Source: Paenibacillus tyrphae
GTDB lineage: Bacteria; Bacillota; Bacilli; Paenibacillales; NBRC-103111
Reading direction: 5' to 3'
Assembly: GCF_000722545.1 (NCBI RefSeq)
Contig: NZ_JNVM01000004.1
Location: forward strand, 489,630-553,629
DNA: 64,000 nucleotides
Notes under the pieces: generated by a model
Database searches by the model: none
Told to the model about the DNA's origin: nothing
Seen by the model: only the letters and a program-made list of their open reading frames with translations
Position numbers and translations under genes: made by a program
In this document: piece by piece, positions 55,644-64,000 of the stretch
Position numbering within the stretch: position 1 is the first letter of the stretch
How the letters are laid out: each line of letters starts with the position of its first letter

Positions 55644-56050
55644 ACATGATCGTCAGGTGGCTGCCTTCCGTCCTGTGGATGGCAGTTATTTTTTATTTGT
55701 CCTCGCGAACCGGCGACGATCTTGGGGGATGGCTGGATGAAATACGCCTAATTATTCCTTCGATGGAAGGGTTCGATTGGGGCCATTTCGTTTCTTACTT
55801 TATATTGGCTTGGACTTATTTATGGGCACTTCGTCCCAAGCGGCTGTCCTTTCTGGCGAAGTTTACGGTCGTGCTGCTGTGCGTGCTTTACGGGGTGACG
55901 GACGAGTATCACCAATCGTTCGTGCCTGGGCGCACGCCGGATATCATGGACATCCGCAACGATGGGATTGGAGCCGCTCTGGCGATGCTTGCGCTATCGC
56001 TGCCTTTTGTCCGGCGCGCTTACGAGCGCCTGTGTGCTAAATATTACTAG
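55640..56050 (+). CDS. VanZ-family membrane protein
   Basis: 136-residue membrane protein with four helices and the VanZ hallmark DEYHQSFVPGRTPDIMDIRNDGIG in the third loop (about 88-111). VanZ itself gives low-level teicoplanin resistance; most homologues are uncharacterised envelope proteins. ATG 55640 overlaps the DJ-1 gene by four bases, so the two are coupled. A weak hairpin, CACCGTC/GACGGTG (56116-56135), follows. Confidence 0.88.
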   Translation: MNMIVRWLPSVLWMAVIFYLSSRTGDDLGGWLDEIRLIIPSMEGFDWGHFVSYFILAWTYLWALRPKRLSFLAKFTVVLLCVLYGVTDEYHQSFVPGRTPDIMDIRNDGIGAALAMLALSLPFVRRAYERLCAKYY

Positions 56051-56216
56051 CCTCGCGGCGGCAGGAGTTTGTTCGCGAAGGTAGAATATTTGTACATAAG
56101 CAGGATAAACGGATGCACCGTCATAGACGACGGTGGCGCGTTTGTCGGGACCGTCGGAATCAACGGATTCCGGTCGTTTGAGAAAGGTTTGGCGTTGCTG
56201 CCAAAAGGAGTGGTAG

Positions 56217-56636
56217 TTGTTGCATAAGCCGTGCAAGTGTGGGAAGGCGATGAGCATTCGTCTTCGTACCGTCATTTACCAAAACAAAGTCGAGATCGGG
56301 AACGTTCCGATTTTCTCGTGCGACACCTGCAACCGCAGCGAGGTGTTTGCCGAAGTGAAGCCGGATTTGACCGGACTCATCGGCAAGCTCGGCAGCGAGC
56401 CGGAGAAGCAATTGCTTCAGTTTGACGATGTGTGCGAAGTCGCCCATTTGATGGTCAAAGTAACGGAGAAAAAAAGGGCAGCCGACCCTGTAGAGACAAT
56501 AATCCAAGAAAGAATCAACGAACTGCTTGATCTGCTGCTGTTGGCCCAGTCGCTGGACGACGGAGGATGGATTGACGACGTCCGCAAAAGACTGTCGCAA
56601 ATCGCCAAGCATTCGGTAACGGTACACGATTTTTGA
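56217..56636 (+). CDS. Small zinc-ribbon protein, YgiT/YokU-like
   Basis: 139 residues. The N-terminal half has paired Cys motifs PCKCG and CDTCNRSEVF, typical of a YgiT-type zinc finger; the C-terminal half is helical and Leu-rich (INELLDLLLLAQSLDD). No toxin partner gene is adjacent, so it is not evidently an MqsA antitoxin. Start TTG 56217 (or TTG 56220) with AAAAGGAG 6-9 bases upstream. Followed by a terminator and then ccpA. Confidence 0.75.
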   Translation: MLHKPCKCGKAMSIRLRTVIYQNKVEIGNVPIFSCDTCNRSEVFAEVKPDLTGLIGKLGSEPEKQLLQFDDVCEVAHLMVKVTEKKRAADPVETIIQERINELLDLLLLAQSLDDGGWIDDVRKRLSQIAKHSVTVHDF

Positions 56637-56637
56637 A

Positions 56638-56665
56638 AGCCGCTGCTCCGCAGTTGGCTTTTTTT
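56638..56665 (+). terminator. Intrinsic terminator before ccpA
   Basis: AGCC-CTGC arm (56638-56646) pairs with GCAG-GGCT (56650-56659), with a small internal loop, then seven T. Confidence 0.75.
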
Positions 56666-56707
56666 GTGTCTTTTTGATACTATATTCGTAGGACTATGAC
56701 CAATTCG

Positions 56708-56736
56708 TTGCGAAAACAAGCATTTTGTCGTATGAT
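56708..56736 (+). promoter_or_regulatory. Promoter of ccpA
   Basis: TTGCGA (56708-56713), 17 bp, TATGAT (56731-56736), about 50 bases before the GTG start. Confidence 0.65.
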
Positions 56737-56790
56737 AAGGCTAAATGACATGATCGCATTATACTTTTTAGAACAATGGAGAGAATGGCC

Positions 56791-57804
56791 GTGACTGTGA
56801 CAATTTATGATGTAGCCAGAGAAGCAGGCGTTTCCATGGCAACCGTTTCCAGGGTTGTCAACAATAACCCAAACGTGAAGCCGCAAACGCGCAAGAAGGT
56901 GTTTGAGGCGATCGAGCGTTTAGGCTACCGTCCGAATGCCGTAGCAAGAGGCTTAGCCAGCAAGAAAACGACAACGGTCGGCGTGGTCATTCCCGATATT
57001 TCCAACTCGATCTTTTCCGAGGTTGCGCGCGGCATCGAAGATATCGCGAATATGTACCACTACAATATTATTTTGTCCAATGCGGACAAGAAGAAGGAAA
57101 AAGAAATTCGTGTGATTAACACCTTGCTGGAGAAGCAAGTGGACGGACTGCTCTTCATGGGCGGGGCGATTACCGAGGAGCACATTCAGGCGTTCAAGAC
57201 GTCTTCGGTGCCGGTGGTGCTGTGTGCGACGGCGGATGAACAGCGGACGATTCCTTCGGTTGATATCGACCATGAGAAGGCGGCGTTTGATGCCGTGAAC
57301 GTGCTGCTGGAGAACGGACACCGCGATATCGCCATGATTTCCGGCACTTTGCAGGACCCGGCCAACGGTTACGCCCGTTACCAAGGATACAAGAAAGCGC
57401 TCGAAGCCGCGAACATTCCACTGCGCGAAGAGCTGGTCCGCATCGGGAACTACCGCTATGAATCGGGCCTTGAAGTAACGAAGTACTTTCTGGAGTTGGA
57501 CAACCGTCCTACGGCGATCTTTGCCGCAACGGACGAGATGGCGATCGGAGCGATTCACACGCTCCAGGATAACGGCTTGAAGGTTCCGGAAGACATGTCC
57601 GTCATCAGCGTGGATAACATTCGGATGGCTTCGATGGTTCGTCCGCTGCTGACAACGGTTGCTCAGCCGATGTACGACATCGGTGCCGTGGCAATGCGGT
57701 TGTTGACCAAGCTGATGAATAAAGAAACGAAGGATGCTTCGGAGCTATCGCAAGTTATTTTGCCGCATGAAGTGATTTATAGAAATTCGGTGGCTCATCG
57801 CTAA
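56791..57804 (+). CDS. ccpA: Catabolite control protein A
   Basis: LacI-family master regulator of carbon catabolite control, 337 residues. [23 protein letters not shown] (residues 4-23) and hinge [19 protein letters not shown] are nearly those of B. subtilis CcpA; the effector domain has [19 protein letters not shown] and PQPMYDIG-like [21 protein letters not shown]. With HPr-Ser-P it binds cre sites, such as that before acsA in this window. Start GTG 56791 gives GGAG 9 bases upstream and the usual VTIYDVA beginning; ATGs at 56776 and 56785 are less well spaced. Confidence 0.96.
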   Translation: MTVTIYDVAREAGVSMATVSRVVNNNPNVKPQTRKKVFEAIERLGYRPNAVARGLASKKTTTVGVVIPDISNSIFSEVARGIEDIANMYHYNIILSNADKKKEKEIRVINTLLEKQVDGLLFMGGAITEEHIQAFKTSSVPVVLCATADEQRTIPSVDIDHEKAAFDAVNVLLENGHRDIAMISGTLQDPANGYARYQGYKKALEAANIPLREELVRIGNYRYESGLEVTKYFLELDNRPTAIFAATDEMAIGAIHTLQDNGLKVPEDMSVISVDNIRMASMVRPLLTTVAQPMYDIGAVAMRLLTKLMNKETKDASELSQVILPHEVIYRNSVAHR

Positions 57805-57821
57805 TATGAGCCACTTTCTTT
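57790..57821 (+). terminator. Terminator overlapping the ccpA stop codon
   Basis: GTGGCTCAT (57790-57798) pairs with ATGAGCCAC (57806-57814); the 7-base loop contains part of the TAA stop, and a TTCTTTT tail follows. The last codons of ccpA form one arm. Confidence 0.85.
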
Positions 57822-57842
57822 TGTAAAAAGGGGGATTCTGGG

Positions 57843-58544
57843 TTGACGTACGGTAAATTAGGCGTCATCGGCGCGATGAAGGAAGAAATCGAGCTGTTTC
57901 ATGAGCATATGGAGCAGGTGCGGGAATCCGCGAAGGCTGGGATCACCTTCTACGAAGGCGTGTTCCACGGTAAAAGCATCGTTCTGTGCAAATCGGGCGT
58001 AGGCAAAGTGAACGCTGCCGTAACGACGCAGATTTTGATCGATACATACGGCGTGGAAGCCGTAATCTTCACCGGAGTGGCAGGGGCGGTCGACCCGTCG
58101 CTGAACGTCGGCGATATCGTGGTGTCGACGGAGTGCCTTCAGCACGATATGGATGTGACCGCGCTTGGATTTCCACGGGGGACGATTCCTTACGAGGCGA
58201 CGTCGGTTTTTGCCGCCGATATGGGACTGCGCAGCGCCGCGGCCAGAGCGAGCCGGGAGCTGTTCGGGGCGGTTAAGGAAGGACGCGTGCTTTCGGGCGA
58301 CCAGTTTATCGCCAGCCGGGAGACGGTCCAATTGCTGCATAATGAGCTTCAAGGCGCGTGCGTCGAGATGGAGGGCGCGGCGGTCGCACAGGCTTGCTCG
58401 ATGAACGGCATCCCGTTCGTCATCATCCGTTCCATGTCCGACAAGGCGGACGGATCGGCGCACGTCAATTTTGCGGAATTCACCGTGCAGGCTTCCGAGA
58501 ACTCATACCGTATTGTGGATCAAATTGTCAAGCGTCTGCCATAG
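57843..58544 (+). CDS. mtnN: 5'-methylthioadenosine/S-adenosylhomocysteine nucleosidase
   Basis: 233-residue enzyme that cleaves adenine from MTA and SAH, part of methyl-cycle salvage and of the LuxS route. Motifs: GAMKEEIEL (general acid Glu), [48 protein letters not shown] (ribose-binding Met/Glu) and RSMSDKAD (catalytic Asp). Start TTG 57843, AAAGGGGG about 9 bases upstream; no ATG is available near the conserved N-terminus. It lies 58 bp before glyS. Confidence 0.95.
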   Translation: MTYGKLGVIGAMKEEIELFHEHMEQVRESAKAGITFYEGVFHGKSIVLCKSGVGKVNAAVTTQILIDTYGVEAVIFTGVAGAVDPSLNVGDIVVSTECLQHDMDVTALGFPRGTIPYEATSVFAADMGLRSAAARASRELFGAVKEGRVLSGDQFIASRETVQLLHNELQGACVEMEGAAVAQACSMNGIPFVIIRSMSDKADGSAHVNFAEFTVQASENSYRIVDQIVKRLP

Positions 58545-58602
58545 GTCTGTCGGATACCGGAAGCGGTCCAAACCAGAGATAGTAGAAGGAGAGAATATAA
58601 CG

Positions 58603-59988
58603 ATGTCATCCGTAACGATGGAACAATTGGTCGCTTTGGCCAAGCACAGAGGCTTTATTTTCCCGGGCTCCGAAATTTACGGTGGTCTTGCCAATACGTG
58701 GGACTACGGTCCGCTCGGCGTTGAGCTGAAGAATAACATTAAGCGCGCTTGGTGGAAAAAGTTCATTCAGGAATCCCCGTACAATGTCGGTCTCGACGCG
58801 GCTATTCTGATGAACCCTCAAGCTTGGGTCGCATCCGGCCATGTGGGCAACTTCAACGACCCGATGATCGACTGCAAGCAGTGTAAAGTGCGTCACCGCG
58901 CCGACAAACTGATCGAGAACGCTTTGGCGGAAAAAGGCATCGAAATGATCGTCGACGGTCTATCGTTTGTCGAGATGGAGAAGCTGATCACCGAGCATAA
59001 GATCGTTTGCCCGGACTGCGGAGCGTTGGATTACACCGAAATTCGCCAGTTTAACCTGATGTTCAAAACGTTCCAGGGCGTGACCGAATCGAGCGCGAAT
59101 GTCGTTTATATGCGTCCGGAGACGGCGCAGGGCATTTTCGTCAATTTCAAGAACGTACAGCGCACCATGCGCAAAAAGCTGCCGTTCGGTATCGGCCAAG
59201 TCGGCAAAAGCTTCCGGAACGAAATTACGCCGGGGAACTTCACTTTCCGCACGCGCGAGTTTGAACAAATGGAGCTTGAATTTTTCTGCAAGCCGGGCGA
59301 AGACCTGCAATGGTTCGAATACTGGCGTGCGTTCTGCCGCGACTGGCTCTTGAACCTCGGCATCACGGAAGGAAATATCCGCCTGCGCGACCACTCGGAC
59401 GACGAGCTGTCCCATTATTCCAATGCGACGACGGATATCGAATACAAATTCCCGTTCGGCTGGGGCGAGCTGTGGGGTATCGCCGACCGCACGGATTACG
59501 ATTTGAAGCAGCACATGACGCATTCCGGCGAAGATTTCAATTATATCGAGCCAGAAACGAACGAGCGGTATGTTCCGTACTGCATCGAGCCGTCGCTGGG
59601 TGCGGACCGGGTAACGCTGGCGTTTCTGATCGACGCATTCGAAGAGCAGAAGCTGGAAGGCGACGACAGCCGGACGGTATTGCATCTGCATCCGGCGCTG
59701 GCGCCTTATAAAGCGGCGATTTTCCCGCTGTCGAAGAAGCTTTCCGACGGAGCCAACCAAGTATTTGCCGATTTGGCGAAGCACTTCCTGGTCGATTATG
59801 ACGAGGCCGGTTCGATCGGCAAGCGTTACCGCCGTCATGACGAGATCGGTACGCCGTTCTGCATTACGTACGACTTCGAATCGGAGCAGGACGGTCAAGT
59901 GACCGTTCGCGACCGCGATACGATGGAGCAGACGCGGATGCCGATCAGCGAGCTCAAAGCGTTTATCGAGTCGAAAGTACAGTTCTAA
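58603..59988 (+). CDS. glyS: Glycyl-tRNA synthetase, dimeric type
   Basis: 461-residue class II synthetase of the homodimeric form (GlyQS), not the alpha2beta2 form. Motif 2 region [27 protein letters not shown], glycine-site PETAQGIF and motif 3 [15 protein letters not shown], then the C-terminal anticodon-binding domain (from about residue 360). ATG 58603 with AGAAGGAGAG upstream. The gap to mtnN is only 58 bp and holds no T-box leader, unlike many Firmicute glyS genes. Ends in a clear terminator. Confidence 0.97.
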   Translation: MSSVTMEQLVALAKHRGFIFPGSEIYGGLANTWDYGPLGVELKNNIKRAWWKKFIQESPYNVGLDAAILMNPQAWVASGHVGNFNDPMIDCKQCKVRHRADKLIENALAEKGIEMIVDGLSFVEMEKLITEHKIVCPDCGALDYTEIRQFNLMFKTFQGVTESSANVVYMRPETAQGIFVNFKNVQRTMRKKLPFGIGQVGKSFRNEITPGNFTFRTREFEQMELEFFCKPGEDLQWFEYWRAFCRDWLLNLGITEGNIRLRDHSDDELSHYSNATTDIEYKFPFGWGELWGIADRTDYDLKQHMTHSGEDFNYIEPETNERYVPYCIEPSLGADRVTLAFLIDAFEEQKLEGDDSRTVLHLHPALAPYKAAIFPLSKKLSDGANQVFADLAKHFLVDYDEAGSIGKRYRRHDEIGTPFCITYDFESEQDGQVTVRDRDTMEQTRMPISELKAFIESKVQF

Positions 59989-60000
59989 TCTACAAGACTA

Positions 60001-60040
60001 AACAGCCCGCGCCAATACGGCCGCGGGCTGTTTGCATTTT
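60001..60040 (+). terminator. Intrinsic terminator of glyS
   Basis: An 11-bp perfect stem, AACAGCCCGCG (60001-60011) with CGCGGGCTGTT (60022-60032), and a T-rich tail. Confidence 0.88.
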
Positions 60041-60091
60041 CATAGAACGAACCAAGGTACTTGTACGGCAATTATGCTGCGAGTTAAAGAA

Positions 60092-61270
60092 CTAGGCCAA
60101 ATAAAGCGAGGCAATTTCTTTGGTATGCCGGTTTTTCTCGGCAATTTCTCGCCGCCTCGGAATCGGATCCCAGGTATGCACCGCGTCGAGCCACGTAGTT
60201 GGAAGCGCTTCACCGTAATACGGCTGCCACTTCGCTACCCAGTCGGCCGGCAGGGCCATATCTGGGTTCTGCTCCAGCTGCCGGAGCAGGGGATGCTCGC
60301 TCATTTCCAGCCAGAGGAGGCTCCAGGCTCTCGGGACGACGCGCCAAATATCATAGCCTCCGCCGCCGAGCGCTACCCACCGGCCTTGGCAGTGTTCATG
60401 TGCCAGTCGATGGATGATGCGCGGCATCGCCCGGTAAATTTCCATGCTGCAGTGAATATGAGCCAGCGGATCGTAGGCATGGGCATCGCAGCCGTGCTGG
60501 GAAACGATAAGATCCGGCTTAAACTGCGCCGCCGTCTTGACAAGCACTTCCTCGAAGCATTCCAGCCACGATTCGTCCTCGGTAAAGGGCTCCATCGGCA
60601 CGTTGATCGTCGTTCCAAAGCCCGTCCCGTCGCCGCGCTCGTTCACCGCTCCCGTACCGGGAAACAAATATTTGCCCGTTTCATGAATCGAGAACGTACA
60701 GGTGTCCGGATCGGTGTAGAAGCTCCATTGAACGCCGTCGCCGTGATGCACGTCGGTATCGATGTACAGGACGCGCGCACCATACTTGCTCTTGGCATGC
60801 GCTATGGCTACGGCTGCATCGTTGTAGACGCAAAAGCCGGCTCCTTTATGCGGCATGGCATGGTGCAGCCCGCCTCCCAAATGCAGGGCGTGCTCGGCTT
60901 CTCCGCCGAGCACGGCATCGATCGCCCGAATCGAGCCTCCGACCAGAAAGGATGTGGCCTGGTGCATTCCCGGGAAAAAGGGCGTATCCTCCGTATCCAG
61001 CCCGTATTTTCCTGCCTGATGCAGCCACTCTTCCGTCGGCTGGTCGGCGCTTAATGCCTTGACGGCATTGACGTATTCCTGCGAATGCACCGAGCAAAGC
61101 TGCGTTTCGTCGGCCGGCATCGGCCGGATCAAACTGTCGCGGGACAGCGCTTTCGCCTTGCGCAGCAGGTCGACCGTCAGTACCAGTCTTAGCTGATTAA
61201 ACGGGTGACTGTCGTTGAACTTGTAGGCGACTTCATTCTCGTCGTAAACAAACAAAGCTTTTGCACTCAT
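60092..61270 (-). CDS. acuC: Acetoin utilisation deacetylase AcuC
   Basis: 392-residue class I histone-deacetylase-like protein. Active-site features: GGGLHHAMPHKGAGFCVYND (tandem His), YIDTDVHHGDGVQ (zinc-binding Asp/His) and GCDAHAYDPLAH (second metal Asp). In B. subtilis AcuC deacetylates and reactivates acetyl-CoA synthetase. ATG 61270 with GGGAGCG 8 bases upstream; the open frame extends further but overlaps acuA. It follows acuA by 16 bp on the minus strand, with no acuB between them. Confidence 0.95.
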   Translation of the reverse strand: MSAKALFVYDENEVAYKFNDSHPFNQLRLVLTVDLLRKAKALSRDSLIRPMPADETQLCSVHSQEYVNAVKALSADQPTEEWLHQAGKYGLDTEDTPFFPGMHQATSFLVGGSIRAIDAVLGGEAEHALHLGGGLHHAMPHKGAGFCVYNDAAVAIAHAKSKYGARVLYIDTDVHHGDGVQWSFYTDPDTCTFSIHETGKYLFPGTGAVNERGDGTGFGTTINVPMEPFTEDESWLECFEEVLVKTAAQFKPDLIVSQHGCDAHAYDPLAHIHCSMEIYRAMPRIIHRLAHEHCQGRWVALGGGGYDIWRVVPRAWSLLWLEMSEHPLLRQLEQNPDMALPADWVAKWQPYYGEALPTTWLDAVHTWDPIPRRREIAEKNRHTKEIASLYLA

Positions 61271-61286
61271 GCTATTCGCGCTCCCA

Positions 61287-61919
61287 TCAGTACATAAACC
61301 GCTGCCGGAATCGGACCCGGTCGAATTGCTCCACGGAAGACAGCGGCACATTTTTGCCGATGCGCACCATCAGGCAGTTGGCCGGATGAGAGCAGATTTC
61401 CGGATCGTCGGTAGCATACCAGACCATATCGACGCTTTTCATCAGCTTCTCCATCATATCCCGGTACTGCCAAACGGTAAGTCCGCTTTTTTCCAAGTCC
61501 CAATGCCAGTAATATTCGGTCGTAAACGTGATGACATTCTCAAGCTGCCCGTCCTCGAAGGCCAGTCGGATCAGCTTCTTGCCAAGGCCAAGTCCCCGAT
61601 AGTCGTCCGCCACCTCGATCGCGCCCAGCTCGACCAAGTCCTCCATATTTCCTTCCGACCAGCGTTCCATCTCGTCGGGGTAATGGAATGTGACGTAGCC
61701 GACAATCTGCGTCGAAATCCTCGCCAGAACGATTCGTCCCTCCGGCAGCCCGGCAATTTCGACAAGCGCCTCGAACTGCTCTTTGGGCCTTCGGAACGCA
61801 TCCAGATCCGGATGCATCGTGTAATCGCGGAGCTGCTCGGGAGGCACGGGGCCCTCCAGAATGATTTCGCCGTTCTGATACGGAATAACTTGGGAATGAT
61901 ACAATTTAACATGCTCCAT
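61287..61919 (-). CDS. acuA: Acetoin utilisation acetyltransferase AcuA
   Basis: 210-residue GNAT protein; acetyl-CoA-binding motif A is visible as IEVADDYRGLGLGKKLIRLA (about residues 102-121). AcuA acetylates and switches off the acetyl-CoA synthetase AcsA. ATG 61919 with GGGAG about 12 bases upstream. It is divergent from acsA, as in B. subtilis, and leads the acuA-acuC pair. The 148-bp gap to acsA holds a cre-like operator. Confidence 0.95.
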   Translation of the reverse strand: MEHVKLYHSQVIPYQNGEIILEGPVPPEQLRDYTMHPDLDAFRRPKEQFEALVEIAGLPEGRIVLARISTQIVGYVTFHYPDEMERWSEGNMEDLVELGAIEVADDYRGLGLGKKLIRLAFEDGQLENVITFTTEYYWHWDLEKSGLTVWQYRDMMEKLMKSVDMVWYATDDPEICSHPANCLMVRIGKNVPLSSVEQFDRVRFRQRFMY

Positions 61920-61990
61920 CTGTGGCGATTCACTCCCTTCCAGAACTTCACCTTAAGAATAACAAAAAAATAGTCGGATAAAAAGTGTTG

Positions 61991-61999
61991 TGGTATAAT
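61991..61999 (+). promoter_or_regulatory. Extended -10 promoter of acsA
   Basis: TGGTATAAT: a perfect TATAAT (61994-61999) preceded by TG one base upstream. There is no good -35 at 17 bp (TAGTCG), consistent with an extended -10 element. Confidence 0.7.
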
Positions 62000-62014
62000 A
62001 TGTTTTAGTGCGTA

Positions 62015-62027
62015 TGAAAGCGTTTCA
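62015..62027. promoter_or_regulatory. cre-like site upstream of acsA
   Basis: TGAAAGCGTTTCA, a perfect TGAAA-N3-TTTCA palindrome, one base shorter than the usual 14-bp cre. It lies about 10-20 bases downstream of the expected transcription start, a roadblock position, so CcpA (encoded at 56.8 kb) should repress acsA, and perhaps acuA-acuC, on rich carbon. Confidence 0.75.
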
Positions 62028-62067
62028 TCAAAGTGAAAAAAAAGAGAGCTTTGGGGAGGAAATGGTC

Positions 62068-63792
62068 ATGGATCATACGAATGTCGAAATCATTGCACCC
62101 GTAGCAACATCGCCCAACATGAAAAACTACGAGGAAGAACGCGCCCAATTTCAATGGGCGGATATCGAGAAAGCATTCACATGGTCCCAAACCGGTAAGG
62201 TGAACGTCGCTTATGAAGCGATTGACCGCCACGCCGATTCGCAGCGCGGAGACAAGATCGCTCTGTACTACAGCGATGACCACCGAGATGAAAAGTATAC
62301 GTTCAAGGAAATAAAAGCCCAGTCCAACCGGTTCGGCAACATTCTGCGCAAGCTTGGCGTAGTGAAAGGCGACCGGGTCTTCATCTTCATGCCGCGTTCG
62401 CCGGAGCTTTACTTTGCCTTGTTCGGCACGATCAAAGTCGGAGCCGTGGTCGGTCCGCTGTTCGAAGCGTTCATGGAGACGGCCGTCAAGGATCGTCTGG
62501 AGGACAGCGAGGCGGTGGCGATTATTACGACGCCTTCGCAGCTTTCGCGTGTGCCTGTTCAAGACCTCCCGCATTTGAAGCATGTGATCTTGGTCGGAGA
62601 AGATTTGTCTTTATCCGAAGGCCAGGTCGATTATTATAAAGAAATGGCCACCGCTTCCGAAGAGCTCGAGATCGAGTGGGTGGAACGCGAAGACGGATTG
62701 ATCATTCATTATACATCCGGTTCTACGGGCAGGCCGAAAGGCGTATTCCACGTCCATAACGCCATGCTGCAGCATTATTATACCGGGCGTGTCGTGCTGG
62801 ATCTTCAGGAGCAGGACATTTATTGGTGTACGGCGGACCCGGGTTGGGTGACCGGAACGTCCTACGGTATTTTTGCGCCATGGCTCAACGGTGCGACCAA
62901 CGTCATCCGCGGAGGCCGCTTCTCTCCGCAGAACTGGTACGGTACGATCGAGAAATACAAGGTCACGGTATGGTACAGCGCACCGACGGCTTTCCGTATG
63001 CTAATGGGCGCCGGCGACGATACGATGAAGCAGTTTGATCTGAGCTCCCTTCGTCACGTGCTCAGCGTAGGCGAACCGCTGAACCCGGAAGTCGTCCGCT
63101 GGGGGCTGAAGGTGTACAATCAGCGCATTCACGATACATGGTGGATGACGGAAACAGGCGGACATCTCATCTGTAACTACCCGAGCATGGCGATCCGTCC
63201 GGGCTCGATGGGCAAGCCGATTCCAGGCGTCGAAGCGGCGATCATCGACGATGCAGGCAACGTGCTGCCGCCGTACCGCATGGGCAATCTGGCGATCAAG
63301 ACGCCTTGGCCGTCGATGATGCGCAAAATTTGGAACAATCCGGCGAAATATGAAGAGTATTTCCGGATCTCGGGCTGGTACATTTCCGGCGATTCCGCTT
63401 ATATGGACGAAGACGGTTACTTCTGGTTCCAAGGCCGCGTCGACGACGTCATCAATACAGCTGGGGAGCGCGTAGGTCCGTTCGAGGTCGAGAGCAAGCT
63501 GGTAGAACATCCAGCGGTTGCGGAAGCGGGGGTTATCGGCAAACCGGACCCGATGCGCGGTGAGATCATCAAAGCGTTCATTGCCCTGCGCGAAGGCTAT
63601 ACGCCGTCCGAAGAGCTTAAAACGGATATTTCCAAGTTCGTCAAGGAAGGCTTGTCCGCCCACGCGGCGCCGCGTGAGATCGAATTCAAAGACAAGCTGC
63701 CGAAAACCCGCAGCGGCAAAATTATGCGCCGCGTGCTGAAAGCATGGGAGCTTAATTTGCCGACAGGCGACTTGTCAACCATCGAGGACTAG
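62068..63792 (+). CDS. acsA: Acetyl-CoA synthetase (AMP-forming)
   Basis: 574-residue adenylate-forming enzyme that makes acetyl-CoA from acetate, ATP and CoA. Core motifs: YTSGSTGRPKGVFHVHN (A3), CTADPGWVTG, YSAPTAFRM, WWMTETGGHL (A5), WYISGDSAYMDEDGYF (A7), GRVDDVINTAGERVGPFEVE (A8) and the C-terminal PKTRSGKIMRR with the Lys that AcuA acetylates. ATG 62068 is preferred: GGGGAGG lies 8 bases upstream, versus 2 bases for ATG 62062. Divergent from acuA-acuC, its post-translational regulators. Ends at a strong terminator. Confidence 0.96.
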   Translation: MDHTNVEIIAPVATSPNMKNYEEERAQFQWADIEKAFTWSQTGKVNVAYEAIDRHADSQRGDKIALYYSDDHRDEKYTFKEIKAQSNRFGNILRKLGVVKGDRVFIFMPRSPELYFALFGTIKVGAVVGPLFEAFMETAVKDRLEDSEAVAIITTPSQLSRVPVQDLPHLKHVILVGEDLSLSEGQVDYYKEMATASEELEIEWVEREDGLIIHYTSGSTGRPKGVFHVHNAMLQHYYTGRVVLDLQEQDIYWCTADPGWVTGTSYGIFAPWLNGATNVIRGGRFSPQNWYGTIEKYKVTVWYSAPTAFRMLMGAGDDTMKQFDLSSLRHVLSVGEPLNPEVVRWGLKVYNQRIHDTWWMTETGGHLICNYPSMAIRPGSMGKPIPGVEAAIIDDAGNVLPPYRMGNLAIKTPWPSMMRKIWNNPAKYEEYFRISGWYISGDSAYMDEDGYFWFQGRVDDVINTAGERVGPFEVESKLVEHPAVAEAGVIGKPDPMRGEIIKAFIALREGYTPSEELKTDISKFVKEGLSAHAAPREIEFKDKLPKTRSGKIMRRVLKAWELNLPTGDLSTIED

Positions 63793-63833
63793 GAAGCTCG
63801 TCCGATCTTGGCTTTATATCGTTCATCATCAAG

Positions 63834-63877
63834 GGAGGATTTCTGCTGCTTCAAGCGGCGGAAATCCTCCTTTTTTT
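63834..63877 (+). terminator. Intrinsic terminator of acsA
   Basis: GGAGGATTTC (63834-63843) pairs with GAAATCCTCC (63861-63870), with further pairing inside the loop, followed by seven T. Confidence 0.93.
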
Positions 63878-63883
63878 ATTATC

Positions 63884-63919
63884 AAAAAAGGATACGAACC
63901 GCGCAAGCGGTTTGTATCC
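63884..63919 (-). terminator. Terminator of a minus-strand gene entering from the right
   Basis: A 13-bp stem, 63890-63902 with 63907-63919 (one G-T), GCAA loop. Read on the minus strand, it is followed by six T. It would end whatever gene lies to the right of the window. Confidence 0.8.
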
Positions 63920-63943
63920 TCAGAGTGTTGAGAAATCCTAGGT

Positions 63944-64000
63944 TTAGAAAATCTCATAATAGAGGTGGGGTATATCCTGTAAGAGTTTACGTCCGCCTCC
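63944..64000 (-). CDS. Possible C-terminus of a minus-strand gene (18 codons)
   Basis: One minus-strand frame is open from the window edge to TAA at 63944-63946, reading GGRKLLQDIPHLYYEIF. A minus-strand terminator lies 25 bases downstream, which supports a real gene end. Too short to identify. Confidence 0.3.
   Translation of the reverse strand, partial: GGGRKLLQDIPHLYYEIF

Noticed and set aside
56217..56636. MqsA-type antitoxin
   Set aside because: The zinc finger is similar, but there is no adjacent MqsR-like toxin and no HTH domain.
58545..58602. T-box leader before glyS
   Set aside because: The gap is only 58 bp and has no T-box sequence or terminator/antiterminator stems.

Overview
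The window reads as chromosome of a Paenibacillus, most likely of the P. elgii / P. ehimensis group. This rests on a non-ribosomal peptide synthetase (NRPS) whose A-domain codes spell the C-terminal six residues of pelgipeptin/permetin-type lipopeptides, and on Bacillus-type housekeeping genes (ccpA, ptsI, acuA/acuC/acsA, a fused GntK/Gnd gluconate route). Strong GGAGG ribosome sites and frequent GTG/TTG starts fit too. No rRNA, tRNA, CRISPR array or complete insertion sequence was found.

Region 1 (1-26.1 kb): right end of a lipopeptide cluster. A giant NRPS enters from outside the window in mid condensation domain and carries modules for D-Phe, Leu, Dab, D-Val and Leu plus a final C domain. 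A second NRPS adds Ser and carries the thioesterase. Two ABC half-exporters follow, and a bidirectional hairpin closes the unit.

Region 2 (26.1-35.3 kb): a minus-strand SsuABC/TauABC-like importer, a copper-amine-oxidase-N-like secreted protein, then a NarL-type two-component system divergent from a three-gene ABC-2 exporter. The latter set resembles the LnrJK-LnrLMN lipid-drug resistance module of B. subtilis.

Region 3 (35.3-44.9 kb): a protein of unknown function with a possible coupled leader ORF, a TetR/MFS divergent pair with three copies of one operator, then a sugar-acid locus: LacI regulator, LarA-like nickel-pincer epimerase candidate, gluconokinase, UxuB-like SDR and, past a long inverted repeat, 6-phosphogluconate dehydrogenase. 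Together these could carry fructuronate/mannonate through gluconate into the pentose phosphate pathway.

Region 4 (44.9-51.3 kb): shikimate kinase, rhodanese, paired fluoride channels, an atypical EPSP synthase, a C39-like protease, a CoA-binding protein, ThiE and a Q/Y/S-rich repeat protein whose ribosome site is buried in a 15-bp stem.

Region 5 (51.3-64 kb): a NagE-type PTS permease with enzyme I (no HPr gene), a DJ-1/PfpI protein, VanZ-like protein, zinc-finger protein, ccpA, MTA/SAH nucleosidase, glycyl-tRNA synthetase, and the divergent acuA-acuC / acsA acetate locus with a cre-like site, followed by two back-to-back terminators and the tail of an unidentified minus-strand ORF.
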